A DNA stretch of 64,000 nt from Harmothoe impar (lineage: Eukaryota; Annelida; Polychaeta; Phyllodocida; Polynoidae), in assembly GCA_947462335.1 (NCBI GenBank), contig OX381710.1, positions 27,993,772 to 28,057,771 of the forward strand, in the 5' to 3' direction. Below, one piece after another: positions 29,250-40,887 of the stretch (its first letter is position 1; each line of letters starts with the position of its first letter). The notes under the pieces are model-generated. The model did no database searches. It saw only the letters and a list, made by a program, of their open reading frames with translations, and had not been told where the DNA came from. A program made the position numbers and the translations under genes.

Positions 29250-29708
29250 TACCTACTCTCAGGTGTAATGCTTGCAGCCACAGTTTCCTTAATGTATTTC
29301 CTTCAGTTTAGCATACATAATCCAGTTGTAATATATGAGAAGTAGTATAATCCAGGCTTTGTTTAAATTTCCCTCCAGAGTTTGTTTCCTTTGGTAGCCA
29401 TTTGCATTTTTGAACCTGCCACCTTGTGGCAAATACTCACACCAAAACAAGTCACCAGGAATCAGCTCCGTGTGCTTAACTACATGTTTAGCTGATTCCT
29501 GGTGACCTTTTTGGTGTGGGTATTTGCCACAAGGTGGCAGGTTCAAAAATGCAAATGGCTACCAAAGGAAACAAACTCTGGAGGGAAATTTAAACAAAGC
29601 CTGGATTATACTGCTTCTCATATATTACAACTGGATTATGTGTGCTAAACTGAAGGAAATACACTAAGGAAACTGTGGCTGCAAGAGCTACACCTGACAG
29701 TGAGTACT
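29250..29708. repeat. 459-bp long inverted repeat (foldback hairpin)
   Basis: The arms, about 218 bp each (29250-29467 and 29490-29708), are almost perfectly complementary around a 22-base loop; a few mismatches are visible (for example AGTAGTATAATCC against the TGCTTCTC side). The outer ends carry ACTCTCAGGTGTA/ACACCTGACAGT-type sequence. Transcription would give a long double-stranded RNA. It is probably a foldback transposon. The reading frame 29289-29546 crosses the arms and loop and is not a gene. Confidence 0.9.
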
Positions 29709-29901
29709 TCTATCTAAAACAGCTACTCATCCAGTCTGGCAGAGTAAGATGGTTAAGCCAAAAGGCACATGATTTCTGGCGCAGTATGCGCCAGATGTGT
29801 CGGACTATGCAAACCTTGACTATAGAGGAAGGTCCTCACTGCAGATGACGTTATGCTCGTAATCTCACTAGCGACGACCTTTGGGACCCATCCGATTTTT
29901 A

Positions 29902-30111
<210 letters not shown>

Positions 30112-30149
30112 GTCAACTTCCTCTTTATGTATAGATTCAAGCCTAGGCA

Positions 30150-31850
30150 TCAGATGCACTTCCTTCACTGTCTCTTACCTTTACAAGTACTTATGCAAAG
30201 AGCTTTTTTTTACATAGAGCTATAGCTGAGTGCTGTTGCAATAGGCCAACATTTAAATCGTTATACATTCACAACACCTATGTATACATGTATACCTTTA
30301 CAGTTGCGGCGACATGAAGACAATAATAAATAGGCATGCGCAACGGAAAGAGACGGCAAGAGTACAGTACACTTAGGGTAGCTTCATCTTATAACAAATA
30401 GTTTTGTGCAAGTCCTTATTAAAAATATGACATTTCAGAGTACATGTATTGCTATCATAAAGCACCACTTCACTCCTGTTAGGGAATGTGCAAACTGTAC
30501 CGTCGCAATAGTGCGCCTGCATGCTCTTCACAGAGCACCGATAATATTATTATGCTCAGATATTTATAAAGATAATAATCCCATGTTAATATATCCAGTT
30601 CTGGTAGAGACAAGTAAGTCTAAAGTGAGGTAGATGTGTTGTCAAACCGAAGGATATTATCCATGTATGTTGTACATAAATCGCCATACCTTGACAGAAT
30701 ATAGTGATAAGAAAGATACTGTATTGCCACATGACATCCATTATTAGACAACACAAAGGAGATGACCCTGTATGAGTAACTGTTGTTTCTTCCTTGCATA
30801 TTGATATACGATTCAACCCTCCAATATAAAGTGTGAATAATAATAATCCATTGATAATATGCACGTTTTCTTATAATAATGAAGTCTCAAACTGCATGTA
30901 TCTGGTTGACTCCTTGTCATCTATTCATGTACAATCATATTTACTTCTTTCCAATATCCTATTGAAAAGGAATATGTTTTAATATATTGCAAAGGACTAG
31001 GACTGTTCGTTTTAGATGTACCACCTGCACTTGTCTAAGATATGACATTACATGCAGCAGCACAGTTGTACTTCAAGTTCCTGCATTGCTGATAACTGTA
31101 CAACATCAGCCTGCATTCACTCTCAGAAACATTCAACAGAATGCTTTTCTAATCTATCAAGATTAACAATTAACGCAGTACCCTCAGATAATTATCAAGA
31201 GTTATGAAGATTTGAGCATCTGGATAATCCTGCAGTAATTACGTATCCTGGAGTATCCTTCATATATTGTGGGGTTGAAATTTATATACGTTATAATAGA
31301 TGACTGTAGGGGGCTCTGTGTTTGATGGAGTGTGGTCTAAGGACAGGGAGAAGCTTTGGTAGAGGATGAGTAGATGGTGGTCTACGCTGTTATTTACACA
31401 TTGCCATCAGAACCAGACGCCTAGTCCTGCCACCTCTAGAGTGGGCGAGCCGCCTCACTAATCTGTGCCGCAATGGCATGTATTATAAGTGCCCTTTTTT
31501 AATTACAAGTAACCTCTACTTTCGGTGCGGATGTATCATTATCGCAGGACATTGACCTTTATACTTTTAGTATAATAAAATAATTTTCAATTCAATATTA
31601 GTATCACTTTAAGTTTTAATGTTGCCTGTGCAGACTGATGAGGAAAAGAAAGGGAATCCGATTTGCTATCATAATTAGCATTGTGAATTCAGGCAGATTA
31701 ATTCAAATCTTATGAGAATGGTATTTCAAGAAATGAAGCTCCTATAATGATAAAAGAAAAGATACAGCAACCTTTCAGCATCAGATGGTCCTTCAGCAAA
31801 TTGAGATTATGGTACGTGTCCTGTCTAGGCTAATGGTGTATCATATAGGC
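30150..31850 (+). repeat. Segmental duplication, copy 1 (uninterrupted)
   Basis: Markers in order: TACAAGT.CTTAT (30183), GTACAGT....AGGGTAGCT (30363), CACCTGCA.TTGTCT (31022), ATTATCAAGAGTTATGAA (31191), TTGATGGAGTGTGGTCTAA.GACAGGGAGAAGCTT (31321), and CAGCATCAGATGGTCCTTC (31776). The same markers occur in the same order in 32310-35880. Identity is roughly 70% by eye. No coding region is recognised. Confidence 0.6.
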
Positions 31851-32612
31851 TAGGTCTACCAGTGCATGCAAATGTATGCAAGCGTATACATATAAGTCAA
31901 AACCATTGAAAATGGAACAACTCAAATTGGGGGGAGTGCATCGCCAGATTTGTCTCACTTTGATCAAGTGAGTTTGTCCGTCAACTGACAAAGCATGCTT
32001 AATCCTAAACCTATTTCAAGCTAACTCAGAAATAGTTATGGTTAAACTATCAAACTAATAATGTTGCCCACATACAGTCCCTCGGGGTATTATTCCGGTT
32101 TTGCCCCATGTAGGTCACTATGATATTTGAATTTATCAAGTCTATCGGTATTCGTATGTATAGGCGCTGGTCTTGCCTAAGCTGTCTATAGGGAGTCTTG
32201 GAAATTCCAAAAGATGTATCTTGAATAAGCCCAGTTTTGAGGCCTCAAAATCTGTAAGGATCGGGAGGCCTATTCACAATATTATGAACTACATCATTAT
32301 TCACTTTCCTTCTGCCCTTCTCTTGTCTCTACAAGTTCTTATTCAGACAGTATTTATCTTTATAGCCGTAGCGCTCCCAGTGCCGGCAGTACATTGAATC
32401 TCTATACTATTATAACATCTACCTCTACAGAAGTGAAAGAGCAGAGACTACAATGCCATAGGTATGCACAAAGGAGGATATACAGACAATGGGTAAATAT
32501 CACAATAGTACAGTGTGCTGAGGGTAGCTCAATATATACTTTTTTGTGTGTCCTTATTAATGTTTTCAAGAGAAAAACAATCACTTTTATTATGTGATGA
32601 GCATTATGAATA

Positions 32613-33051
32613 CACTGTAAAAGGATTTCCATAAAAAAAACGGAGATTCACTTGCAACACTGGATGCCGGACTTTCACCGTAAAAATAACGGTCACTGTT
32701 TCAAGTTCACAGTAATTTTAACGGTGAAAAATAAACTGTGTTCCATTGTTCTGGATTACGGATATTCAAAGTAAAATTGAACGATTTTTACATTGCCCCA
32801 TGCACTGTAATAATATATAATGATGATCCACTGTAAAATTTTACATTGATTCTCTGTATATTCAACAGAATATTTTTACAAGACATAGCCCCACCGTAAA
32901 TGTATAAACTGTGTTTCACTGTACTGGATTACAGATATTCACAGTAAGATTGGTTGACTTAACATTGCCTCACCGTATTCACATTTACGATGATCCACCG
33001 TAAAGTTTTGCATTGATTCTCTGTATATTCAACGCAATTTTTTTTACAGTG
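32613..33051. mobile_element. 439-bp MITE with TA target, Tc1/mariner type
   Basis: The ends CACTGTAAAA and TTTTACAGTG are exact inverted repeats flanked by TA (32611-32612 and 33052-33053). The interior contains two diverged copies of about 150 bp (from ACTGTGTT.CA.TGT.CTGGATTAC to TCTCTGTATATTCAAC). No transposase. Absent at the matching position of duplication copy 1. Confidence 0.75.
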
Positions 33052-33170
33052 TACACGTTATATTACATGAATACTGAAAGTATTGCAAACATTGCACTAG
33101 TTCCTGGGTACAAAATATGTTCCGCCTGCATTTGTCTGAGACTTCAGCCACGTACAAGAGCAGCATAGCT

Positions 33171-35026
33171 CCCAGTGAACAAGAACACGTCATACAACGT
33201 GAAAATAACGTTTCCTGCTGGTATGGAAAACGTTTGAAAAAACCCGGAAATATAACGTTATTTAACGCAAATTCGTTGACTCCAATTTACGTATACTAAC
33301 GTTATACCAAAACGTTTCAATATGTTACCTTTTTATAACGTTATTTTACGTTTTTTTATCATGGATTTTGACTGATAATAACGTTTTTAAAAGTTATTTT
33401 ACGTTATAAAATTGTAACGAAAAAACCTTCTATAAGTAGGATTAATTCATGTTGGGAAAATTGGCCTCTTTGGGGGATTCGAACCTGTTGGGTTAGGACT
33501 CATGAACCAGCACTCAGACCACACAGCCATGGCGTCTTTACTTAGTTAATGGCATTATTAAGTACTATTACCTGATTCCCAATCATTTAGCATACCTCAT
33601 TTAATACAGAACCACTGAGAACGTTGCATTTATAAAAAATATAAAAATAACGATATGAAGGCCATATTCACTATGGCAGGAAAGGATAGCCACCAGCTGC
33701 CCAGGCTAGAACAGTGTATCACCCCACTGATCGTGTGTATGTATCACCCCTTTCAATATATGGGTTGATTCATGTAAAAGGGGTAGCATGATTAACAATT
33801 GAACAGGGACCAAATATTACACTTTATATTGCATGAATTATTAGTTTCCTAATGTGTTTATCAACACACCATCATATGACATACATAAATGCGGGAAATA
33901 CTGAATTAAACAAGTTTCCTTTCAATGGACATGGAGTTGTCCAATCGCCAATGTGTACTATATAATACAATCTTACCCATGCAGGTACACAGTGCCCACC
34001 TGCCAGCAGTTTGTCAAGGGGCATTAGCTATAGCTCCCTAAATCATACGTTCTGGGTGGGTGGCTCTAGGGACCTTTAGCAACTACGTAAAAACTCATAA
34101 AATGCAGACATAGCAGTGCTGAAAGTATAAGATACGTCTGGGTTAAATGAGCTAAGTCTGATTTGCTAAATAGACAAAGGCCCATGGCCAGAGGATATTT
34201 TGGTATCGTTCCCCCCAAGGTGGGGCTGGGGCAGTATCCCACGAAGCGGGATGCGCCCCAGCCCCACCGAGGGGGGAACGGTACCAAAAATCCTCTGGCC
34301 ATGGGCCTTTGCCTTTATTTCATGGTTTTTATTCTTCAAAATATGTTTAATTGCATATAAATGGCCATAAGAATTTGAACAAATGATGATGTCATAGGCC
34401 ATGTGATACAGGAGGACCGTATCCCATGGGGGGCATGGGATACGGGATTTCTAGTACTTAAGCATAGTGGTCATCGTATCCACCATGAAATAAAGGTCCA
34501 TGACTACAACAACTATTCTCTACATTATGGTCAGGGGCATTTAAGTCTGCCGGACAGTTACTCTTAGTATGTTCAGGTGCCGTGGCTGAATGGTCTCGGT
34601 GGAGGTAGATGAGTCCTATCCATGTAGGTTCGAACCCAATGACTATTTTTTTTTTTCACCCGAATAACTTTTCTACTTTAGTAGGCTACTGTATTATACA
34701 AATGTTTTATCTGATTAAAGATGTGCTTGATTCATAGGTTATATGTTCTAATGGCCCTTTAATCTATTAAATGGTACATTGTTCTGACTGTGAGTGCGCC
34801 ATTGGCCAATTGAAAAAATCCTTTCAGTATCATTTCCAACATTTGTGTGATAAACCATAGCTGTTTAATACGTTATATAACGTTATATAACGTTATATAA
34901 CGTTGTGAATATAACGTTATTTTGTGAACCATATAGGAATGTAAAATAACGTTTTACATATAACGTAAAATAACGTTATACATTGAAACGTTTCAGAACG
35001 TTAAAAAACGTATTTTGTTCACTGGG
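33171..35026. mobile_element. 1.86-kb inverted-repeat element rich in AACGTT, with tRNA-like modules in both arms
   Basis: The ends CCCAGTGAACAA (33171) and TTGTTCACTGGG (to 35026) are inverted, followed inward by arms dense in AACGTTATTT motifs (33200-33420 and 34866-35015). Next inward in both arms is a tRNA-like module: minus strand at about 33478-33537, plus strand at about 34567-34635, sharing TGGCTG..TGGTCT, ATGAGTCCTA.CC and AGGTTCGAA.CC. The centre carries a Harbinger-like MITE relic (34069-34170) and two hairpins (34176-34310 and 34417-34445). No transposase. It interrupts duplication copy 2. Confidence 0.6.
34176..34310. repeat. Long GC-rich hairpin, about 57-bp arms
   Basis: AAAGGCCCATGGCCAGAGGAT at the left is mirrored by ATCCTCTGGCCATGGGCCTTT at the right. 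The inner arms GGTGGGGCTGGGGC and GCCCCAGCCCCACC enclose a loop of about 20 bases. A second perfect 12-bp hairpin (CCGTATCCCATG, 34417-34445) follows. Confidence 0.85.
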
Positions 35027-35890
35027 CTATGATTGATGTTTCTGCATTGCTCATTATTGTATAACATTGAGCCTAGATATGTAAGAAACAATCAACATAC
35101 GTTCCAATTTATCAAGATTAATAATTATCAAAGGGGAGGGTAAGATAATTATCAAGAGTTATGAACTCGTCAGAATCCATATAATCCCATCGTAATTACA
35201 TACCTTACAGTATCTTTCTTATAGGGGGTAGAGACGGGTATACAATATAATAGATGGCTTGGTTATGTGAAGCTGTGTGCTTGATGGAGTGTGGTCTAAA
35301 GACAGGGAGAAGCTTCAGTAAAGGATGGGCAGATGGTGGTCTATGGTGTTGTTTACGTAGTGCAATCAGTACTAGGCTCTACTGCTACTGCCTCCAGGGT
35401 GCGCAGGCTGTATCACTAATGGGTATATATAGCAGAATTAGCAGACAATATATATTCTTCACTTGCTCCCGAGTATCCTTGGAAGGTAAGGCAATCCATA
35501 TACATGGTTCACTTCCAGGTTAGTAGGGGATAATGTATAGCTGTAGGTATACATGGATAACACTTTCATCCAATACAATGTCATTGGGTGTACTCGAATT
35601 GCATTTAGATTGTCCTATTGACGCTGTCAAAACACGAGTGTGGCAACCTGGGAACCCCACCTTTTACCAACTCCCAAAAAGTAAGACATGAAAGTACATG
35701 TGGAGAAGAGAGAAAAGGTTTTTAAAAGATAGCCCCTTACTTTAAAATTGCTCGGCATGCCACTGTAGAACTGCACATGAATCAAGATTGTGATTGTCAA
35801 ATATGATGAGAAAGTTGTCTTTTTACAGAGATGGATTTCCCATAATAACTGCACCATTCAGTATCAGATGATCCTTCTGCAAAGTAAGAC

Positions 35891-36480
35891 TATTATCTTG
35901 TCTGCGAAAATTCTCCATACTGGCTGTAGTTATTAAAGTGTCTAATTTCAAATAACATTTTAAACTTAGAGTAGATCTACATTTGTAGATGGTATTGAAT
36001 CGAATCTGATGGAAATTTATTTTATGTATACTGAAAGTCGAAAAGTGAAGTCTTTTCTTCTAGATATAAAGTGCCCACGATAACTCATAATTCCACCTTT
36101 CAATATCAGATAGTCTTCCTGCTAAATGAGACTAATAATTATAAGTGTTTTGTCTGGAAAAGTTCCCTATCCTAGAGAGGTAATATGGGCGTACTTATTA
36201 AAGTGCACAAAGTCTAATTACATTTTAACGGTAGAGGTCTATCCTGCTACCACATCAGTCAGCAGAGGGAGAATAATTATATAGATGATGGCAGGTATTC
36301 TTTTATTCATCATCATAATGTATTGTCATGAAAGGAAAGTTATATCGGGAAAAGCAGACTTAAAATTCTATACAGAATATAACAGGAGTGTAGGTCTAAA
36401 CAACACGTATAATATATGGCCATTAGGCTGCAGGAGATGCCCCAAATTCTAGCAAGGTCTGGAGACGAGGGGTTCTGTCA
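35891..36480 (+). repeat. Further copy of the duplicated module and AT-rich flank
   Basis: 36060-36240 repeats 35840-35990: TTTCAATATCAGATAGTCTTCCTGC against CAGTATCAGATGATCCTTCTGC, then GACTA..AT.AT...TTGTCTG, and TTATTAAAGTG. A tandem relationship with spacing of about 240 bp. Non-coding. Confidence 0.55.
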
Positions 36481-36720
36481 TCGGTCCATATTAAGCCAGC
36501 TATAGGAGTAAAGTGCGCGTGGGCCAGCAGAGGCTTTTACCGATACCTGCTGCATAACCCGCCTTTGTGGTGGCCCCAATTAGACGGGCGAGACCTGCCC
36601 GAGAGGCCAATAGGATAGGGCCACGTGCCGCCATTAAAGCACTACCCCGCCACCAGCGGCCGCTGGAGGAACAAGGGTGCACACGTAGCCCCTGGAGGAC
36701 GAGGCGACACAGCAGATTTG
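36480..36720. promoter_or_regulatory. Candidate conserved non-coding element
   Basis: Non-repetitive, GC-richer stretch (for example CCCAATTAGACGGGCGAGAC near 36566). The minus frame at 36500-36682 has no domain and no splice support. The regulatory reading is inference. Confidence 0.2.
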
Positions 36721-38139
36721 TCAGCTAAGACGAGACGCATTTTGTTCCATTTGTGTCTTATCGATGTGAGTGGGAGCTTGTCAAGGTAGTAGACGGTTTT
36801 GATTGGAGGGAAGGGGGAGGGAGGGAGGAGGGAGGGATGGGGAGAATGAGGCAAAGATGAAGGGAGTGAAGTAGGTAGGAGCGAGAGAATGAGGGAGCGT
36901 GCGAGCAAAGGGAGAGAGCACTGAAAAACTCTGGACAGCTCTGGAGTCCATAAGGTCGTCTTACAGGACGACCCTAGGGTCTTCTAAGTGAACAGCATAG
37001 AATCAACTAGCTGCAACTCGTCAAATTGACAACCTGCCAGGTTAACATCCCACAAGACGACCCTAGACTTGTCAAAGTTGTCAAACTAAGATAGTTGATT
37101 CAGGCCTAGATTAGCCACAGCTGGGGCTCATCATTGCACAAGGGTGGTAGGTCTAGGGTTTTAAATGTATGAGTTTGGTCTGGTTCCAGATGGCAAGATT
37201 ATTTTATCAATTTGTTTAAATACATAACCACATATAGAAGTGATATCTAATACATTAGTGCCACCAAGGGTTCACATAATGTATCACCAAGACTTTACTG
37301 AGGATAGGCTACTCATCAGCAATGGACTATAGGCATATGTGTTCATCATACCAGTAGAAGGGACATGTCCCTACTTCTGCCCTGGTGAATGACAGAAAAG
37401 AGGTGTGTTCACTCTACACCTATCAGCTATTTCCTTAATGCTGCCAAAACCATACATTCTTTAGATTATCTTATGTTTTTACTAGATACTTCACAGAATC
37501 CTCCATATTAACATATAGGTATGTTAATACTCAGTATTATATTAAGATAGGAATTAATCAATTTATTCCCAAGAGTACACATTACTGCTAGACAATGGCC
37601 ACCTGCAGGGGAAATGGTGAGTAACTTCTAGACAAGTTTAGGGCTGGCATGTACCAGGTGGAGCTAGCTGGGTCTTCTTACTGAAGAGATTTGCTTGCCA
37701 GCCCCTTTCCTTGTCAAATTGACAAGGCAGTGCCAGGTTTGCCGACTCTGGATTTTTTCTGTGAGGGAGTGAAGGGGTGGGTGGGTGGGGCCAGCAAGGG
37801 GATCGGACAGGGCGCGAAATTAAGGGAGAGGAAGAGAAAAGAGGGAAAAATGAGGTTGATGGAAATTGTAAAGAGTTAATGGGAAAAGGAAGCAACGAGA
37901 GAGTCAGATAGGAATCAAAAGAAAATCTAGGTATGTCAGATTACAGAGGCAGACGAAGTTAGCTCCCATTGGTTTTCACTTGGAAATGGAAACTGATGGG
38001 GAAGGCAGTGATTCTATAAAAGGCATTCCATACAGCAAAAGAAATCATTACATAGTAGAGGATTTTCAATCAATAAGAAAATGCACCTCTGTAGGAAATT
38101 AGCTGTAGCATAGGTATTTCTTTAGTGTTTGTCTATTAG
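36721..38139. other. Intergenic, no gene recognised
   Basis: A purine-rich GGGAGG tract lies at about 36800-36905 and a G/A-rich segment at 37760-37880; these create opposite-strand proline- and serine-rich frames. Direct repeats of GACGACCCTAG occur near 36968 and 37056. Nothing else is supported. Confidence 0.4.
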
Positions 38140-38345
38140 CTACTCAGCGAGCAAAGGTACGTTGTGCCAACGTTGGCACAACGTGAGCCAGTGTTGGCAT
38201 GACGTTGTACATTATGGTTGGTGAAAGTGCCCTTTGGTCATTCATTTCTACGCTTTGCCGACATCTCCGTTGGCTCAACATTGACCCACAGGTCCGTTGG
38301 ACCAATTTCAGATGTTGATAATTATGGTGCCAATGCCCACCCAAT
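38140..38345. repeat. Short relative of the TTGGCCCAA inverted-repeat family
   Basis: CAGCGAGCAAAGGTACGTTG resembles the left end of the 8803 element. GCCAACGTTGGC and TTGGCACAACGT motifs alternate in both orientations. Probably a deletion derivative. Confidence 0.4.
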
Positions 38346-38789
38346 CATTGATTAAAGTCCAAAATCTGACGTATGGTTGTGACATTAATTAAACATTAAA
38401 AATGTATGTTCGCCTAACATTTTGTCTTCCTCATTAAATACTATATATTATATACATATTAATGTTGATCAGCAGGTATGAACTTAAATTTAATATGATC
38501 AACTCTACTAAGGGCATGGCTGTCAAGAATCATAATTTTAGAAAGAACCATTTCTGTCTTTTGTCTGTCTTTTGCTTGAAATACATGCATGGTAGGTACT
38601 CTGAACTACTCACTGCACTGTTCTCAGAATGCAGCCACGAGCAGCACAGCACAGCCCTGCCTTTACTAGTCTGACCGAGATAACATTTTGGTTTATCTAA
38701 TTGATTAGCTCTTGATTATGGCCATCATAACATAAAATATCAGCTGTAAACCCCTTGAAGACTACTATCTGTTAGAGTACCAAAAAAAA

Positions 38790-39190
38790 GAGGTGTGTTT
38801 CGGGTTACCCGACCCTACCTAGCAAAACAGGGCCGACCCTAGAAATCTTTTATCCAATTTTGAAAAAAAATAATAATCAAGTAATTTTGGGGCTATTTTA
38901 GAGTCAATTTGATGGTCCACGAGTCGACGCCAGTGTTGGTGAGTCAGCGCTGAAGTTTGTGAGTCGATTTTTAGGTACTTTTCATGCCATGGGATCAATC
39001 TGTCTTTATAAAAACAATTTTGGGGCTATTTCAGAGTCAATTTGATAGTCCACGAGTCAACGCCATTGTCGACCAGTCATCGCTGAAGTTTGCGAGTCAA
39101 TTTTTGGGTACCTTTCAGGCCAAAGTAAAAAAATAATAATTAAGAAAAAAAAAATCCGACCTACCCTACCTAGATTTTCAGACTATGTAA
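38790..39190 (+). repeat. Dispersed repeat with an internal tandem duplication
   Basis: The left part matches the minus strand of 61-145. Inside, a unit of about 130 bp is duplicated (38883-38990 and 39015-39122): TTTTGGGGCTATTT.AGAGTC, TTTGAT.GTCCACGAGTC.AC and CGCTGAAGTTTG.GAGTC recur. Its right end again has GACCTACCCTACCTAGATTT. No coding capacity. Confidence 0.65.
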
Positions 39191-39362
39191 CCTGAAACAG
39201 CATATTGGCCACATCTTTTGGCCTTCTGGATTAATGACAAGGGGGGGGGGGCACTTTGCCACGAGGGAGAGACATTAACCACTTAGCTAGAGATCTTTTC
39301 AAACATATGAAAGAGGTCCTACACATCTTCAAGATGGTATGTATGACTTTACCAGTTGGCAG

Positions 39363-39480
39363 TCAGGATGGTGCATCGGTAGAGTAATCACTCATCAATC
39401 CTGAGATCGAGGGTTCGAGGCCCGTCCTGAGTTGACTCAGCTCTCCATCCTTCTGAGGTCGGTAAACCGAGATGTTTATC
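39363..39480 (+). repeat. tRNA-derived SINE
   Basis: Pol III A-box-like GGTGCATCGGTAGAG and B-box GGGTTCGAGGCCC with tRNA spacing, then a body with GACTCAGCTCTCCATCCTTC and GAGGTCGGTAAA. This body resembles the shared core domain of some invertebrate tRNA-derived SINEs. The 3' end is not fixed. Confidence 0.6.
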
Positions 39481-39579
39481 TCACTGTGCACAGCTATTAA
39501 AGTAGGGTTTAGTGATAAAACATGAAAGCATATTGGCCACATCTGACCCCATGGGTACTGTATATGTATCCTGCGTTCA

Positions 39580-39795
39580 TCAAATTTTTTTACCCCCCCC
39601 CCCTTACGGCCGAAAATCGGCTCGCGCGCGGGCCCTTTGAAGCTTAGTAATGCGCTGGCTTTTTGGCTCAAAACAGGTTAAATTATTTTGACCCCCTCCC
39701 CAAGAGGGGTCCAAATTTGTTTCCCCCCCTCCCGGTCAAGGGGTCCACATTTTTTGCCCCCCCCCCCCCTGTTGTTAAAAAATGATCACTCCCTT
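39580..39795 (-). repeat. Second copy of the G-run dispersed repeat, inverted
   Basis: C-runs alternate with GGGGTCCAAATTT; the CGCGCG segment (GGCTCGCGCGCGGGCCC, near 39618) and the AAAAAATGATCACTCCC end match 26130-26400 in reverse. Confidence 0.7.
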
Positions 39796-39897
39796 ACTGG
39801 TACTCTATGCGGTGCACCTCCTGCAAAGCTAGGGGTCACTAGGCAGATTGACACCCAGCAACAGGCGCACTTGCCCAGAAAAAAATGATGCCTACTA

Positions 39898-40885
39898 GGG
39901 TAGATTCACCACTTTCGGACGCTCGTTGTCACTGCCAATGCAACCCTTTTCTCATTGAGTATAGACAAGCCCCTATTCCATCTACAGCTGCCTATATGAC
40001 ATCTATGGAAAGGGGAAGGTTCATACTTCATGACCTATGTATAGTTTAACGGCTCTAAAGTATTTTTCATCTAGTTATTATTACTCAAAAACTGAAAATT
40101 AGAAAGGCTAATTTCACCTGAAGTCGGACACTTTAATTTTCTTCTGTTTTTGTAAGGAAATAAAAAGAAAAGCACCTAATTAATCTAACAGGGATGATTC
40201 AATAGTCCCAGGGTATGATTCTCATTAAAGATATATAAGATGTTTCCATAGGAAATGTGTGTTTAAGTACCTTGAACCTGACTTATACCAGAAAAGTGTA
40301 TCTTCTCACTTTATAAAATAATGGATCAGTACATTTTCATATTTTCATGGTAGAACACCAGATAACATTAGTAATATTCGATATATATTGTAATAAAGTC
40401 ATAAATCTGATTACTCTATTATCTGTAGGATAAAGAAAACCAATTGGGAATTGGTGTCCGACTTTAGGTGAAATTGTAGCACCTCTTTTAAAGGGTCTTA
40501 TATAGTTATTTCTGATAGTTATTTTTATCTATTTTCTATAATAGTATCCTGAATATATGTGCCTTATTGCCCAGGTCTTGTATAGGCAGCCTATGTATCC
40601 ACACTCCTCATGATATAACATGATAGCAATGGTGTCCGACATGTGGTACCATAGCAATCTAGAGATTTTCCACCAGCTCCTCAATGCAAAACAGGGCCAG
40701 TTCAAGGTATCATTATATATGTATATACTATGTGTGGATGCTTGGTTTCACTTTTACCTTTAAGCAGAACACTTGAATTTTGCTTCCCTATCATACACAT
40801 ACATTAACTATATGCATTGTTATGATAATAAAGGCCTAAAAGTGTCCGACTCATGGTGTGTGTCCGTCTTTGGGTGAATCTACCC
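39898..40885. mobile_element. 988-bp inverted-repeat element, TA target
   Basis: Left end GGGTAGATTCACC (39898) and right end GGTGAATCTACCC (to 40885), with TA on both sides (39896-39897 and 40886-40887). The motif GTCCGAC with GGTGAA recurs inside in both orientations (near 40117, 40454, 40630, 40847). AT-rich, with no transposase recognised. Confidence 0.65.
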
Positions 40886-40887
40886 TA

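Larger units (their letters stand above)
32310..35890 (+). repeat. Segmental duplication, copy 2 (split by two insertions)
   Basis: The markers of copy 1 recur: TACAAGTTCTTAT (32332), GTACAGTG..GAGGGTAGCT (32509), CGCCTGCATTTGTCT (33123), ATTATCAAGAGTTATGAA (35147), TTGATGGAGTGTGGTCTAAAGACAGGGAGAAGCTT (35280), and CAGTATCAGATGATCCTTC (35859). Between them lie a 439-bp MITE (32613-33051) and a larger element (33171-35026), both absent from copy 1. A third copy of the last module lies at 36095-36240. Confidence 0.6.

Noticed and set aside
33478..33537. Possible tRNA gene on the minus strand
   Set aside because: Box-like motifs are present, but acceptor and anticodon stems do not pair; an inverted partner at 34567-34635 shows it is part of a repeat.
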